A stretch of 22,580 bases of DNA from a virus. Under the pieces are notes generated by a model. It was not told where the DNA came from, ran no database searches, and was given only the letters and a program-made list of their open reading frames with translations. The position numbers and the translations under genes were made by a program. The first letter of the stretch is position 1. Every line of letters starts with the position of its first letter. Shown here one piece after another: positions 1 to 6,174 of the stretch. The stretch lies in IMG/VR virus record IMGVR_UViG_3300013118_000318, positions 1 to 22,580 of that record; one strand, written 5' to 3'.

Positions 1-585
1 TCTACAGTTCGTTAGATAGTTTCTAGAACTATTCAATGGCTGAGGGTTTGTCTTGATCCACTCTACAAATCTCAACTGCTTGAACTTGTTTTGCTCCAGT
101 ATGTTCTTCAAGTCAGTGATCTTCCACAGATCAAAGAACACAATAGCAGTGCCGCCCTTACGCAATACTCTGTAGAACTGATGGACAAACTCGTTCAGAG
201 ACTCTAACGTAAATTTAGAGTCCCACTCCCCATAGTCTGTCTTTACTGCATATTTTTTGCCGTATATACTACCGTACTTTAGATAGTTTCTCTTGTGCTT
301 CTCTAATTCGTCTCGCCATAACTCTTTGTTGTCCTTGAATTTACTGTTCTCGAAAAACTGTTGCCACTGTTCTGCGGTCTTGTAACTGTTCCATTGCTCA
401 GTAGTCTTTACGTCTTGAGATCCCGCCTTATCCTGTTCGTTAACATGATCAACCCATTTATCCATACCAGTCTCTCTTGACGTGATATAGGGAGGATCTG
501 TCAGCACAAGATCAACAGAATTGTTATCTAGTCCTTTGAGAAATTCTACCCCTTCCTTTAGTTCAATTGACTGTTCGATTTTCAT
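1..585 (-). CDS. Beta-class N4/N6 DNA methyltransferase, 3' part beyond the window
   Basis: The first 195 codons of a gene that runs off the window at base 1. The ATG at 585 directly follows the TAA of the upstream gene. The protein opens with the target-recognition side of an amino-methyltransferase: residues about 23-33 read SVDLVLTDPPY, where DPPY (30-33) is catalytic motif IV. A strand with GGTAIVFFDLW (about 146-156) fits a following motif. In the beta class (N6_N4_Mtase fold) motif IV comes before the AdoMet-binding FxGxG motif, which would lie past the window edge. It should methylate adenine N6 or cytosine N4 in duplex DNA; the recognition sequence cannot be read. It is the third gene of a methyltransferase / nuclease-like / methyltransferase cassette. 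The family call is firm; specificity and completeness are unknown. Confidence 0.9.
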   Translation of the reverse strand, partial: MKIEQSIELKEGVEFLKGLDNNSVDLVLTDPPYITSRETGMDKWVDHVNEQDKAGSQDVKTTEQWNSYKTAEQWQQFFENSKFKDNKELWRDELEKHKRNYLKYGSIYGKKYAVKTDYGEWDSKFTLESLNEFVHQFYRVLRKGGTAIVFFDLWKITDLKNILEQNKFKQLRFVEWIKTNPQPLNSSRNYLTNCR

Positions 586-1155
586 TTAAAATGATCCTAT
601 AATTCTTTTTTGTAATTCGCGCTTCATGCTTTTATAATCAATATCCCCAATCAGTGTTGGCGTTACTGACCTATGCACAAACTCCAGTTCAACAAGGGGA
701 ATCTTGGCGATTATCGCATCAGAAGATCTAACAAGATACTTAGACAGTGACTCTCTGGTGATGATTGCTAGACTATTTTCTTGCCCAATCATATAGTAAT
801 CAGATTTGAGTGAGTCTATTAGCGGTTCGTTATCTTGGTTGTTCCCGATTTTATTTACAACTCTGACATTGACATTCTTTCTAAGGTTTCCCTTCTTTGT
901 TATCAACCCGTGAGAAATAAATTTGAATTCCACATGATGATTGTGCTTGGTATCAAGATGATCGCGTCCAGTTTCATCAATCCACTTGAGGCGTCCTTCA
1001 CTAAAGGCTTCAACACCCCCCTCTGCGAAGTCTGCTTTGTCGAACCTAAGTTTTCTCTCATTCAGAGATGGACCAATGGATGTCATCAGATTAGTATAAC
1101 GTCGTCCATCGATCACTGTCGACAACTCTTTTGCGTATTGTTTCAAGGTGAGCAT
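586..1155 (-). CDS. Candidate PD-(D/E)xK restriction endonuclease between two methyltransferases
   Basis: A 189-residue protein not recognised by overall similarity. Residues 65-78 (RDHLDTKHNHHVEFK begins at 64) put Asp65 or Asp68 before a strand carrying Glu76-x-Lys78, the spacing of a PD-(D/E)xK nuclease core. Basic strands follow (VNVRVVNKIGNN, 95-106), then a DYYMIG segment (119-124). Its start lies two bases after the stop of the D12 methyltransferase, its ribosome site (AAAGGA) lies inside that gene, and its stop abuts the next methyltransferase. Lying between two methyltransferases is what one expects of the cognate nuclease, as in DpnII-like systems with two adenine methylases and one nuclease. 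Context plus a plausible active site make a type II endonuclease the best guess. It is shorter than DpnII itself and could be another DNA-binding accessory protein. Confidence 0.55.
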   Translation of the reverse strand: MLTLKQYAKELSTVIDGRRYTNLMTSIGPSLNERKLRFDKADFAEGGVEAFSEGRLKWIDETGRDHLDTKHNHHVEFKFISHGLITKKGNLRKNVNVRVVNKIGNNQDNEPLIDSLKSDYYMIGQENSLAIITRESLSKYLVRSSDAIIAKIPLVELEFVHRSVTPTLIGDIDYKSMKRELQKRIIGSF

Positions 1156-1156
1156 A

Positions 1157-2041
1157 TCAGTTCCTTTTGTAACTGGTTATTAGCAACTCTTTGCGATCTT
1201 TTTGTGCTTCTGTGTATACCTTACTAGATTGCATTGTATATGTCAAGTCCCAATCATTAAAATAATAATCTGAAAATCGTTTTCTTAAAACTTCGTTAGA
1301 ATTATATGTAATCATCCATTCATGCTTACACTTTACAACGTCGTCATAAAATCTCATGTGGTCAAAACCTGAGTGCATGTTGCCGTTCTTACCATAGAGG
1401 TCATCTTTAATGTCATATGGTGGATCGAGGAATACAAAGCAATCTTGCCCCTTTGCGTTCAACACGCGATCATAGTCAAAATTAGTGATTTTCCAATCCT
1501 GTATTATCTTAGAATATGCTGGCAGCTTGTTGATGCCAGTCATACTAAAGTTCGATTCTGATGCTTGCTCTGAAAAAGAACTGCTCTCACCAAGTCCAGA
1601 GAAACTACACTTATTTAGTATGAAAAAATATACCGCCTTAGTAAAATCATCGACACTTGCGATGTCTGCCCTTGCTTTATTGAACAGTGCTCTGTGTTTA
1701 TCGATATTATTGATGATGGACTTGTCCCATTGAGACTTATCAATCTTATCCTTTCTCAGAGGTTTGGTAACATACTCAATGGGTTTCTTGATGCGTGCCA
1801 ACTCTTGATGCAGTGCTGGTCCTTTATCCCTTAGTTGCACCCAGAAGTTATACAAACTGTAGTACGCATCGTTAACCCAGACCTTTGTACCTGGTCGTGT
1901 TTGTGTGACGTGTAGTGCCATTGAACCACCTCCGAGGAATGGTTCTCTAAATTCCTTAAACTGCTTAGGCAGATCAGGATCCAGTTTCTTGATGGCCCTG
2001 GACTTGCCGCCAGGGTAACGTAATGGTGTTTTCAATGCCAT
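1157..2041 (-). CDS. D12-class (Dam/DpnM-like) N6-adenine DNA methyltransferase
   Basis: A complete 294-residue methyltransferase of the D12 class. TPLRYPGGKSRA (5-16) is the N-terminal AdoMet-site signature of this class, REPFLGGGSMALH (32-44) is motif I, WVNDAYYSLYNFW (55-67) follows, FILNKCSFSGLGE (140-152) is the conserved central segment, and FLDPPYD (204-210) holds catalytic DPPY. The length is normal for Dam and DpnM. It transfers methyl from AdoMet to adenine N6. Recognition is not deducible by eye, though many members act on GATC, a site common in this window. The gene follows the barrel-like protein with a good ribosome site (AGGAG) and leads the cassette with the nuclease candidate and a second methyltransferase. 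It would protect phage DNA or the cassette's own targets. Confidence 0.93.
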   Translation of the reverse strand: MALKTPLRYPGGKSRAIKKLDPDLPKQFKEFREPFLGGGSMALHVTQTRPGTKVWVNDAYYSLYNFWVQLRDKGPALHQELARIKKPIEYVTKPLRKDKIDKSQWDKSIINNIDKHRALFNKARADIASVDDFTKAVYFFILNKCSFSGLGESSSFSEQASESNFSMTGINKLPAYSKIIQDWKITNFDYDRVLNAKGQDCFVFLDPPYDIKDDLYGKNGNMHSGFDHMRFYDDVVKCKHEWMITYNSNEVLRKRFSDYYFNDWDLTYTMQSSKVYTEAQKDRKELLITSYKRN

Positions 2042-2065
2042 TTGTTTGTGCTCCTATTTTTATAA

Positions 2066-2614
2066 TTACCAGTTAACGCCAGTTGTAATTGCAGTTGCCC
2101 AATAGTTGTTGACATCAGGTATGAAACTGAAGTGTACTGGTACGCTGAACATGCCAGCATCCAGAGTGTATCCAACTGCGCCGATCAGGTGAACAAACTT
2201 ATCCTCTCCTGATGGATCGTGGAACGATAGGTTTGGACCTACGGCGATCTGAAATGACTTATCAATCTCAAATCCAATCAGTGCTCGAACTGATGGAGAG
2301 ATAACACTCTGATCTAATCCTGAAAGACTTACGTTCTGAATGAACAACACGTCCAACCAATCTCCACCTGGCATGCATTGCTGTAACTCGTACCCCATAG
2401 TGGTCATGTGTGGGCTCTTGAGTTTTGACTCCTCACCATTAGAGTCTGGTTTGTGTGAGTCGTTAGCATACGCATAACCGAATCGGACACCTGACCGCTT
2501 GGTCCACTTGCCTTGTCCCTTGGCGTCTGTTGGGTGTGCCGATGCCTGGGGACATCCTGCTAGTGGTGCAACGATTAACATCGCGAGTGCACAGATTAAA
2601 ATTTTCTTCAACAT
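2066..2614 (-). CDS. Exported, beta-rich protein, probably outer-membrane barrel or lipoprotein
   Basis: A 182-residue protein with a clear export signal: basic MLKK, a hydrophobic core at 5-17, then LAGC (18-21), a good lipobox. An AxA site (ASA, 24-26) is also present, so signal peptidase I cleavage before HPTD is an alternative. The mature part is rich in glycine and alternating residues (VRFGYAYAND, VRALIGFEID, FQIAVGPNLSF, FVHLIGAVGYTL), as in small eight-stranded barrels. It ends in Trp (TTGVNW), like the terminal aromatic of barrels handled by the BAM complex. Family not recognised. The gene lies just after the tRNA and before the methyltransferases, with a strong ribosome site (AAGGAG). 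An early exported envelope protein could alter the host surface, for example in superinfection exclusion; that is inference. Confidence 0.6.
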   Translation of the reverse strand: MLKKILICALAMLIVAPLAGCPQASAHPTDAKGQGKWTKRSGVRFGYAYANDSHKPDSNGEESKLKSPHMTTMGYELQQCMPGGDWLDVLFIQNVSLSGLDQSVISPSVRALIGFEIDKSFQIAVGPNLSFHDPSGEDKFVHLIGAVGYTLDAGMFSVPVHFSFIPDVNNYWATAITTGVNW

Positions 2615-2646
2615 AGTTTCTCCTTTTTTTGTTGATTAAATAAAAG

Positions 2647-2720
2647 CGCCCTGGGTAGGATTCGAACCTACGACCTGCGGATTAGAAGTCCGATGCTCTA
2701 TCCAGCTGAGCTACCAGGGC
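2647..2720 (-). tRNA. tRNA-Arg (anticodon UCU)
   Basis: A full 74-nt cloverleaf folds on the minus strand. The acceptor is GCCCTGG with CCAGGGC and discriminator G. The D arm is GCTC/GAGC, the anticodon loop CTTCTAA with TCT at 2686-2684, the variable region AGGTC, and the T arm GTAGG/CCTAC with loop TTCGAAT. The outermost pair of the anticodon stem is a T-C mismatch; the other four pair. No CCA is encoded, so the host must add it. It reads AGA and AGG codons. It sits inside a message, 7 bases downstream of a microprotein stop codon and 32 bases before the next start, so it must be cut from a protein-coding transcript. Confidence 0.97.
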
Positions 2721-2727
2721 ATATATA

Positions 2728-2820
2728 TTAGTGACTTCTTCTACGCCACCAATCAAATACTACACTGCCGAGGAAAATCCCAGCAGAGAGAGCGACAATA
2801 TCAATTATAAATCCGAACAT
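2728..2820 (-). CDS. 30-residue membrane microprotein with WWRRR tail
   Basis: A 30-codon gene, first after the promoter at 2848-2876. The ATG at 2820 has a purine-rich site (AAGGGA) seven bases upstream. The product starts MFGFIIDIVALSAG and forms one hydrophobic helix (about 2-21), followed by FDWWRRRSH. Aromatic residues at the boundary and three arginines after them suggest a single-pass inner-membrane peptide with the C-terminus in the cytoplasm. The function is unknown and no family is recognised. It shares its promoter and message with the tRNA, the barrel-like protein and the methyltransferase cassette. The promoter, ribosome site and clean helix make chance unlikely. Confidence 0.65.
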   Translation of the reverse strand: MFGFIIDIVALSAGIFLGSVVFDWWRRRSH

Positions 2821-2847
2821 GTTTTATCCCTTCATTGTTGTGTAACT

Positions 2848-2876
2848 ATTGTATCAACACTTAAATTGAAAGTCAA
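2848..2876 (-). promoter_or_regulatory. Sigma70-type promoter of the tRNA / methyltransferase unit
   Basis: On the minus strand, -35 TTGACT (2876-2871), a 17-base spacer and -10 TACAAT (2853-2848), each one mismatch from consensus. Transcription would start about 20 bases before the microprotein ATG at 2820. The -35 box contains the TGA stop of the upstream gene (2875-2873). Confidence 0.85.
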
Positions 2877-3109
2877 GCGTTTTTTGCTCTTGAAATGATT
2901 TTTAAAAATTTAGCACGAATCCACTCACACTCACCTGTAGACATTCTTATTTGGCATCTATACTCATCCCTGTGCCAAAAGTAATCGTCCGTAACGCTCG
3001 GCAAGTCGTGTATTCGCTTCTTCTGAGTTACTAAACCAATCTCTCCGCAATCCTTTGTAGGTTCCGTAACTCTAACGATGTCTCCAATGTCAAACTCTTG
3101 TCTGTGCAT
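2873..3109 (-). CDS. Small SH3/KOW-like beta-barrel protein
   Basis: 78 residues with the layout shared by several small genes here: a start with FDIGDIVRVTEP, a turn, EIGLVTQKK, then two more strands (YRCQIRMSTGECEWIRAKFLKII). A glycine-aspartate-hydrophobic opening, a G-L-V strand and a tryptophan near the end are typical of SH3-like or KOW barrels, which bind RNA, DNA or proteins. The particular partner is unknown. The ATG at 3109 has only a weak AGG site. It is the last gene of the transcript from the promoter at 6707-6735, and its stop lies inside the next promoter's -35 box. Confidence 0.7.
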   Translation of the reverse strand: MHRQEFDIGDIVRVTEPTKDCGEIGLVTQKKRIHDLPSVTDDYFWHRDEYRCQIRMSTGECEWIRAKFLKIISRAKNA

Positions 3110-3121
3110 AAACCTAACTAC

Positions 3122-3628
3122 TTAAAACCAATCGTCGTCGTCCCAGTTGAACGGGTTGTCATATTCATCCGTATCACTAGGATCCTTCTTGTTGCCACTA
3201 GATACCTTAGTTGATGGTACGTAAGGTGGTACAATTGGCGGTTTCTTGGTTGTTTTTGCTGAAGATCTTTTAGTGTATTGCTTTTGCTTCAGCACCTTCT
3301 TTTTCTTTTCAAACTTTCTTCTCAATATCTCAACCTTATCGTGCCTTTCGATAATACCCTGGGACATTGCTGGCAAATAAGACGGGTCTCCCCCGTCAAA
3401 CACTCTTACTTTTTCTCCCGACTTGAGAGTGAGTACAGGGTCTCCACCGATGATAGAAGGATGTGCAATAAGTTCCGATGCTGTCAGGTTCTTATAGAGA
3501 GTCTTCACTCGCCCCTCAATTACACTCGTTACGGGTACCCTAAAAGTACCCTTACTATCAGCCTCCACGACTGTTCTCTCCCCATCATAGAGGAAAGAGA
3601 CATGTTTTATAATCCTGGTTGACTTCAA
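3122..3628 (-). CDS. Unknown protein with beta-rich N-half, basic linker and acidic DDDDWF tail
   Basis: 168 residues if translation starts at the TTG at 3628, which sits eight bases after a strong GGAGG. An upstream in-frame TTG at 3643 lies 5' of that site and is less likely. The N-terminal ~95 residues look beta-rich (TRIIKHVSFLYDGERTVVEA, GGDPVLTLKSGEKVRVFDGG). A very basic stretch follows (FEKKKKVLKQKQYTKRSSAK), then a proline-rich segment (KKPPIVPPYVPS) and an acidic end (NPFNWDDDDWF). An acidic tail ending in Phe recalls the C-terminal tip of single-stranded DNA binding proteins, which recruits partners; no OB-fold was recognised, so this is only a resemblance. It lies five bases after the Cys-rich lipoprotein gene. 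Confidence 0.72.
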   Translation of the reverse strand: MKSTRIIKHVSFLYDGERTVVEADSKGTFRVPVTSVIEGRVKTLYKNLTASELIAHPSIIGGDPVLTLKSGEKVRVFDGGDPSYLPAMSQGIIERHDKVEILRRKFEKKKKVLKQKQYTKRSSAKTTKKPPIVPPYVPSTKVSSGNKKDPSDTDEYDNPFNWDDDDWF

Positions 3629-3633
3629 GTCAC

Positions 3634-3861
3634 TCACCTCCAACGCCTCTTCTCGTAGCAGATATGGTACTCATCGCAGATCTGAACTTCTCTGGTTTCT
3701 TCCCAGCAATAATTCCTGTTACAGACCTCAACCCTCTCCTGTCCATAATAACAGTCGTATTCCGTGTGAGAATATTCTGGGTGATATGGGTCGCAATCAT
3801 CGTCTAGCAAAATTAGACATCCTTGCAACATACAAAACAAAACCAATAATACTACTCTCAT
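3634..3861 (-). CDS. Cys-rich small lipoprotein
   Basis: 75 residues. The N-terminus MRVVLLVLFCMLQGC is a short lipoprotein signal with lipobox LQGC (Cys15 lipidated). The mature part is acidic and rich in Tyr and Cys, with Cys at 23, 37, 47, 52, 62 and 68, an even number that could form three disulfides in the periplasm. The ATG at 3861 overlaps the stop of the membrane microprotein upstream (ATGA), implying translational coupling. A membrane microprotein of the same 47-residue length followed by a Cys-rich lipoprotein recurs at 16551-16948. Function unknown; envelope defence or lysis accessory roles are possible. Confidence 0.72.
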   Translation of the reverse strand: MRVVLLVLFCMLQGCLILLDDDCDPYHPEYSHTEYDCYYGQERVEVCNRNYCWEETREVQICDEYHICYEKRRWR

Positions 3862-4001
3862 GTTCTACCCCAAATCAAAGTTCTCAACGACTTCACTCCA
3901 ACTTCGGCCGCAATCAACGTACCATAGACAGCTGCACCAAGAATTAAAGGTGCTGCGAGAATGGCAACATCAAGACAGAGTGTTATGTCATCCCGTTTCA
4001 A
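3858..4001 (-). CDS. 47-residue membrane microprotein, TTG start
   Basis: The reading frame between two genes opens at TTG 4001, seven bases after GAGG, and stops at 3858 in an ATGA overlap with the lipoprotein gene. The product starts MKRDDITLCLD and carries one hydrophobic, Ala-rich helix (VAILAAPLILGAAVYGTLIA, about 12-31), then VGVKSLRTLIWGRT. The first 14 bases overlap the upstream SH3-like gene in another frame. The ribosome site, the tight coupling at both ends and the helix support a real gene even though TTG is a weak start. Its length equals that of the membrane microprotein at 16805-16948. Function unknown. Confidence 0.65.
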   Translation of the reverse strand: MKRDDITLCLDVAILAAPLILGAAVYGTLIAAEVGVKSLRTLIWGRT

Positions 4002-4248
4002 AAGTAATCCTCAATTCTTTAATACGAGCACAAAGTTTGGCGTACTTCTCTGGGACGTGGCCCTCTTTCTTCCTCTCCAAGATCGACACCAGTGGTTCTG
4101 CCCACTCATCGACGGATGGCACATAGACCAAGTACTTGTCGCCAAACACTTCCTTGTAAAACATCCCCTCAAGTCCATTACAATTAGTGCCAAAGAGATC
4201 ATAATCTCCAATAAAAATTAACGCTTCGCCCTGTTTAACTTCACTCAT
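3988..4248 (-). CDS. SH3-like small protein with charged helical tail
   Basis: 86 residues. The N-terminal ~50 residues fit a small barrel: VKQGEALIFIGDYD, LEGMFYKEVFG, KYLVYVPSVDEWAEPL, with the G-M and W-x-E-P-L ends usual for this group. A basic helix follows (VSILERKKEGHVPEKYAKLC). The ATG at 4248 follows a microprotein gene by four bases. The role is unknown; such barrels are often nucleic-acid or protein binders. It belongs to the run of related small barrels between 2873 and 7370. Confidence 0.68.
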   Translation of the reverse strand: MSEVKQGEALIFIGDYDLFGTNCNGLEGMFYKEVFGDKYLVYVPSVDEWAEPLVSILERKKEGHVPEKYAKLCARIKELRITFETG

Positions 4249-4252
4249 CTAC

Positions 4253-4345
4253 CTAGTCCCTGTAATCATAATTAATGATAGCAAAACAAAAAAATAATAG
4301 CAACACAAAAAAGAACTTAAAAATAAAACCATCCGTAAGCAGCAT
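4253..4345 (-). CDS. Possible 30-residue membrane microprotein
   Basis: An ATG at 4345 opens 30 codons between two SH3-like genes, ending four bases before the next start. The product is one hydrophobic helix (FIFKFFFVLLLFFCFAII, 7-24) with a polar end NYDYRD. No convincing ribosome site precedes it, and a T-rich minus strand makes hydrophobic codons cheap. The case rests on position, on filling an otherwise empty gap, and on resemblance to the other one-helix microproteins here. Confidence 0.4.
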   Translation of the reverse strand: MLLTDGFIFKFFFVLLLFFCFAIINYDYRD

Positions 4346-4359
4346 GTTGCCAAGAGCGC

Positions 4360-4563
4360 TTAACGCTTTGTGAGTTGCCAAATCCATACTTCCTCCACAA
4401 TGCCCGTGGTCCAAGCTACGCGATACCTCTTCGCACTAACTGGTTTGATAACAATACCCACGCAAGCAGAAATATCCTCCCCCAAGAACTTTGAATATTC
4501 TCTGGCATCCAACCCAATTAGCATGCCTGGGTATATCTCGTTTGGTTTTAATCTCTTAGACAT
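4360..4563 (-). CDS. SH3-like small protein
   Basis: 67 residues, almost all barrel: IYPGMLIGLDAREY, CVGIVIKPVSAKRYRVAWTT, GIVEEVWIWQLTKR. The P-G-M/D-x-I opening, G-I-V strand, R-V-x-W strand and final W-I-W are the pattern shared with the genes at 2873, 4762, 6293 and 7083. The ATG at 4563 lies inside the end of the preceding gene (16-base overlap). Function unknown; probably binds a ligand or nucleic acid through the barrel. Confidence 0.72.
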   Translation of the reverse strand: MSKRLKPNEIYPGMLIGLDAREYSKFLGEDISACVGIVIKPVSAKRYRVAWTTGIVEEVWIWQLTKR

Positions 4564-4808
4564 TTTTTATTTTGTGATATGTATCGACTGATGTGATGAC
4601 AGATGTCAAGACTGTCACCTTCGAATCCTCGATCAAGTTCTTTATAAGACTCTAGTGCCTCTCTGGTTAATATAAACAATCTCGCAAATAAATCTGCTCT
4701 TGGCCCAAGATCTGATAATTGTTTCGTGTCCAAGTCATCCACTGAATACCCACTGTCTTCGTCAGACTTCCAATGGTAACCACTCCCCACTCTCCATTCT
4801 TTTGACAT
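4548..4808 (-). CDS. Unknown small helical protein
   Basis: 86 residues, not recognised. After a polar start (YHWKSDEDSGYSVDDLD) most of the protein should be helical (ADLFARLFILTREALESYKE), then LDICHHISRYISQNKKC. No signal peptide or membrane segment. The ATG at 4808 would overlap the upstream gene by 47 bases, more than usual here, so a later start is possible, but no clearly better site was seen. It lies between two SH3-like genes. Confidence 0.6.
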   Translation of the reverse strand: MSKEWRVGSGYHWKSDEDSGYSVDDLDTKQLSDLGPRADLFARLFILTREALESYKELDRGFEGDSLDICHHISRYISQNKKCLRD

Positions 4809-4995
4809 CTTTCTTTCTAATTAAACTCCACGACTTAAATTTGGTAATCCTACCCTCGTTTAACCCGTTTAACAATAAAACATTGTAATAATCATTGGGA
4901 AGAAACCCAACTACTTTTCCAAAAACATTAATTGGTTTACCTAGAGGAAAGTCCCTTAAGTAAACCTCATCGCCTCTGTTAAACTCCCTGTCCAT
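4762..4995 (-). CDS. SH3-like small protein
   Basis: 77 residues with FNRGDEVYLRDFP at the start, FGKVVGFLPNDYYNVLLLNG in the middle, and ITKFKSWSLIRKKDV before a short tail. The G-D-x-V opening, G-K-V-V-G-F strand and final W-x-L-I fit the same barrel type as its neighbours. The ATG at 4995 lies 38 bases after the FKBP stop and has no clear ribosome site. Function unknown. Confidence 0.7.
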   Translation of the reverse strand: MDREFNRGDEVYLRDFPLGKPINVFGKVVGFLPNDYYNVLLLNGLNEGRITKFKSWSLIRKKDVKRMESGEWLPLEV

Positions 4996-5033
4996 ACTAA
5001 GTAATTAGTACAGACAGGGGTTCAAAAGGTGAT

Positions 5034-5471
5034 CTAATTTACCTCTACTAATTCGATATCAAAGTTGAGATTCTTGCCTGCCATAGGATGATTAAAATCA
5101 ATCACAACAAACTCCTCCTCAACCTGATTAATCACTCCACGAACTGGCTGATTCTGTACGTTTCCTTCAATAACCACTCCCGCTTCAAACTCAAAGTTCT
5201 CTGGAAATGATTGTTTTGGCACAGATTGGATGCCTTCAGGATTATGTTCACCATAAGCCTGTTCAGGTTCAAGTGTAACAGTCTTCGTTTCGCCAACCTT
5301 CATCCCATTAACAGCTGCGTCAAATCCAGGGATCATCTGCCCTGCACCCACAGTAAACTCAATGGCCTCGCCACGGTCATACGAACTATCAAAAACAGTT
5401 CCGTCCTCGAAGGTTCCCTTGTAGTGAACATGCACTGCACGACCTTCCTTTGCTATTGTCTTCTTACCCAT
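5034..5471 (-). CDS. FKBP-type peptidyl-prolyl isomerase, SlyD-like
   Basis: 145 residues. The FKBP half begins VHVHYKGTFEDGTVFDSS (13-30), followed by IEFTVGAGQMIPGFDAAVNG (37-56) and VGETKTVTLEPEQAYG. Residues about 70-125 form the inserted chaperone flap of SlyD-type enzymes, and the core closes with FNHPMAGKNLNFDIEL (126-141). The enzyme turns prolyl peptide bonds in the cytoplasm and the flap binds unfolded chains. The His/Cys-rich metal-binding tail of E. coli SlyD is absent. No signal peptide. The ribosome site is strong (AAGGAG). With GroEL, Hsp20 and the ClpP-like protein it makes a folding set, perhaps serving late virion protein synthesis. The family call is secure. Confidence 0.95.
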   Translation of the reverse strand: MGKKTIAKEGRAVHVHYKGTFEDGTVFDSSYDRGEAIEFTVGAGQMIPGFDAAVNGMKVGETKTVTLEPEQAYGEHNPEGIQSVPKQSFPENFEFEAGVVIEGNVQNQPVRGVINQVEEEFVVIDFNHPMAGKNLNFDIELVEVN

Positions 5472-5485
5472 TTTATGTACTCCTT

Positions 5486-5740
5486 TTAATTGTTTTGGTT
5501 AAGATCTTTTTTTCTCTTCATTTTTTTCTTGAGGTATTTTCCAACCTCTGATTCTAGTTCAACCTCCTCCAATCCCTCCTCTTCTGGAGGTTCCCATATG
5601 TCCCACTCTACATTATCCATATTATCCTTTCCGTAGATGTAAGTCAAGTGATTTTCGAAATCTTTTGCCTTACAGTCAAAAGTCGAAGTCCTATCTTCGA
5701 TATGATTATTCTTGAGAATATATACTGTCGCTTCAATCAT
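5486..5740 (-). CDS. Unknown small protein with acidic then basic tail
   Basis: 84 residues, not recognised. The start reads like a short beta-alpha-beta unit (ATVYILKNNHIEDRTS, then AKDFENHLTYIYG), with a Trp pair (VEWDIWEPP). It continues with an acidic run (EEEGLEEVELESEV) and ends in a basic run (YLKKKMKRKKDLNQNN). The ATG at 5740 overlaps the upstream stop in ATGA form. The opposite charges could suit protein-protein or nucleic-acid contacts; nothing more can be said. Confidence 0.65.
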   Translation of the reverse strand: MIEATVYILKNNHIEDRTSTFDCKAKDFENHLTYIYGKDNMDNVEWDIWEPPEEEGLEEVELESEVGKYLKKKMKRKKDLNQNN

Positions 5741-6174
5741 CCAACAATCCTTATAACTGGTCTTAATTCGGAAGAGAACCCCTTCTCTTCATAGTATTCT
5801 AAATCCATCTCATTCAACTTCTTAAAGACCGCGCTCAACTTATCAGAAGAATTGGGTCCAAAAACTACACTCGACGGGAATGAAACAAAGTTTAAAAACT
5901 CATCCAGTTCCCTCTCAATGTTGGTTGTGGATATACCTCGCATGTCCAGGGTTCTGTATCTTTTCTGTGTTCTTCTATATTTCTTGTTCTCAGCATATTT
6001 GATTCTCATATTACCACAGTCAATCATTTGCCAAAACTGCGCCTTCTTGATTCTATTTACTCTGTCCCTAAACAAGTAAAACCAATACGCCCTAGTCTCT
6101 TTGATCAACAGCCCTGTACCAATATCTGTCATGATCATGTCGCCTGGTTTTACATTGTACCTCTCTTCTATCAA
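5737..6174 (-). CDS. SH3-like domain protein with long C-terminal extension, TTG start
   Basis: 145 residues if started at TTG 6174, which overlaps the microprotein stop as TTGA and follows GGAG by nine bases. The frame stays open upstream to another TTG at 6273, but that part runs antiparallel to nothing recognisable and lies over the microprotein gene. The start MIEERYNVKPGDMIMTDIGT and the following GLLIKETRAYWFYLFRDRV form the barrel seen in neighbours. The rest is basic (YRRTQKRYRTLDMRG), then helical (NIERELDEFLNFVSF, DKLSAVFKKLNEMD), ending RPVIRIVG. Function unknown; the basic middle could bind nucleic acid. Confidence 0.66.
   Translation of the reverse strand: MIEERYNVKPGDMIMTDIGTGLLIKETRAYWFYLFRDRVNRIKKAQFWQMIDCGNMRIKYAENKKYRRTQKRYRTLDMRGISTTNIERELDEFLNFVSFPSSVVFGPNSSDKLSAVFKKLNEMDLEYYEEKGFSSELRPVIRIVG

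Noticed and set aside
5619-5647. TTGACT with TAATAT at 17 bases inside the gene at 5486-5740, possible promoter for the FKBP gene
   Set aside because: The -10 matches only four of six bases and it is internal to a gene; chance is likely.
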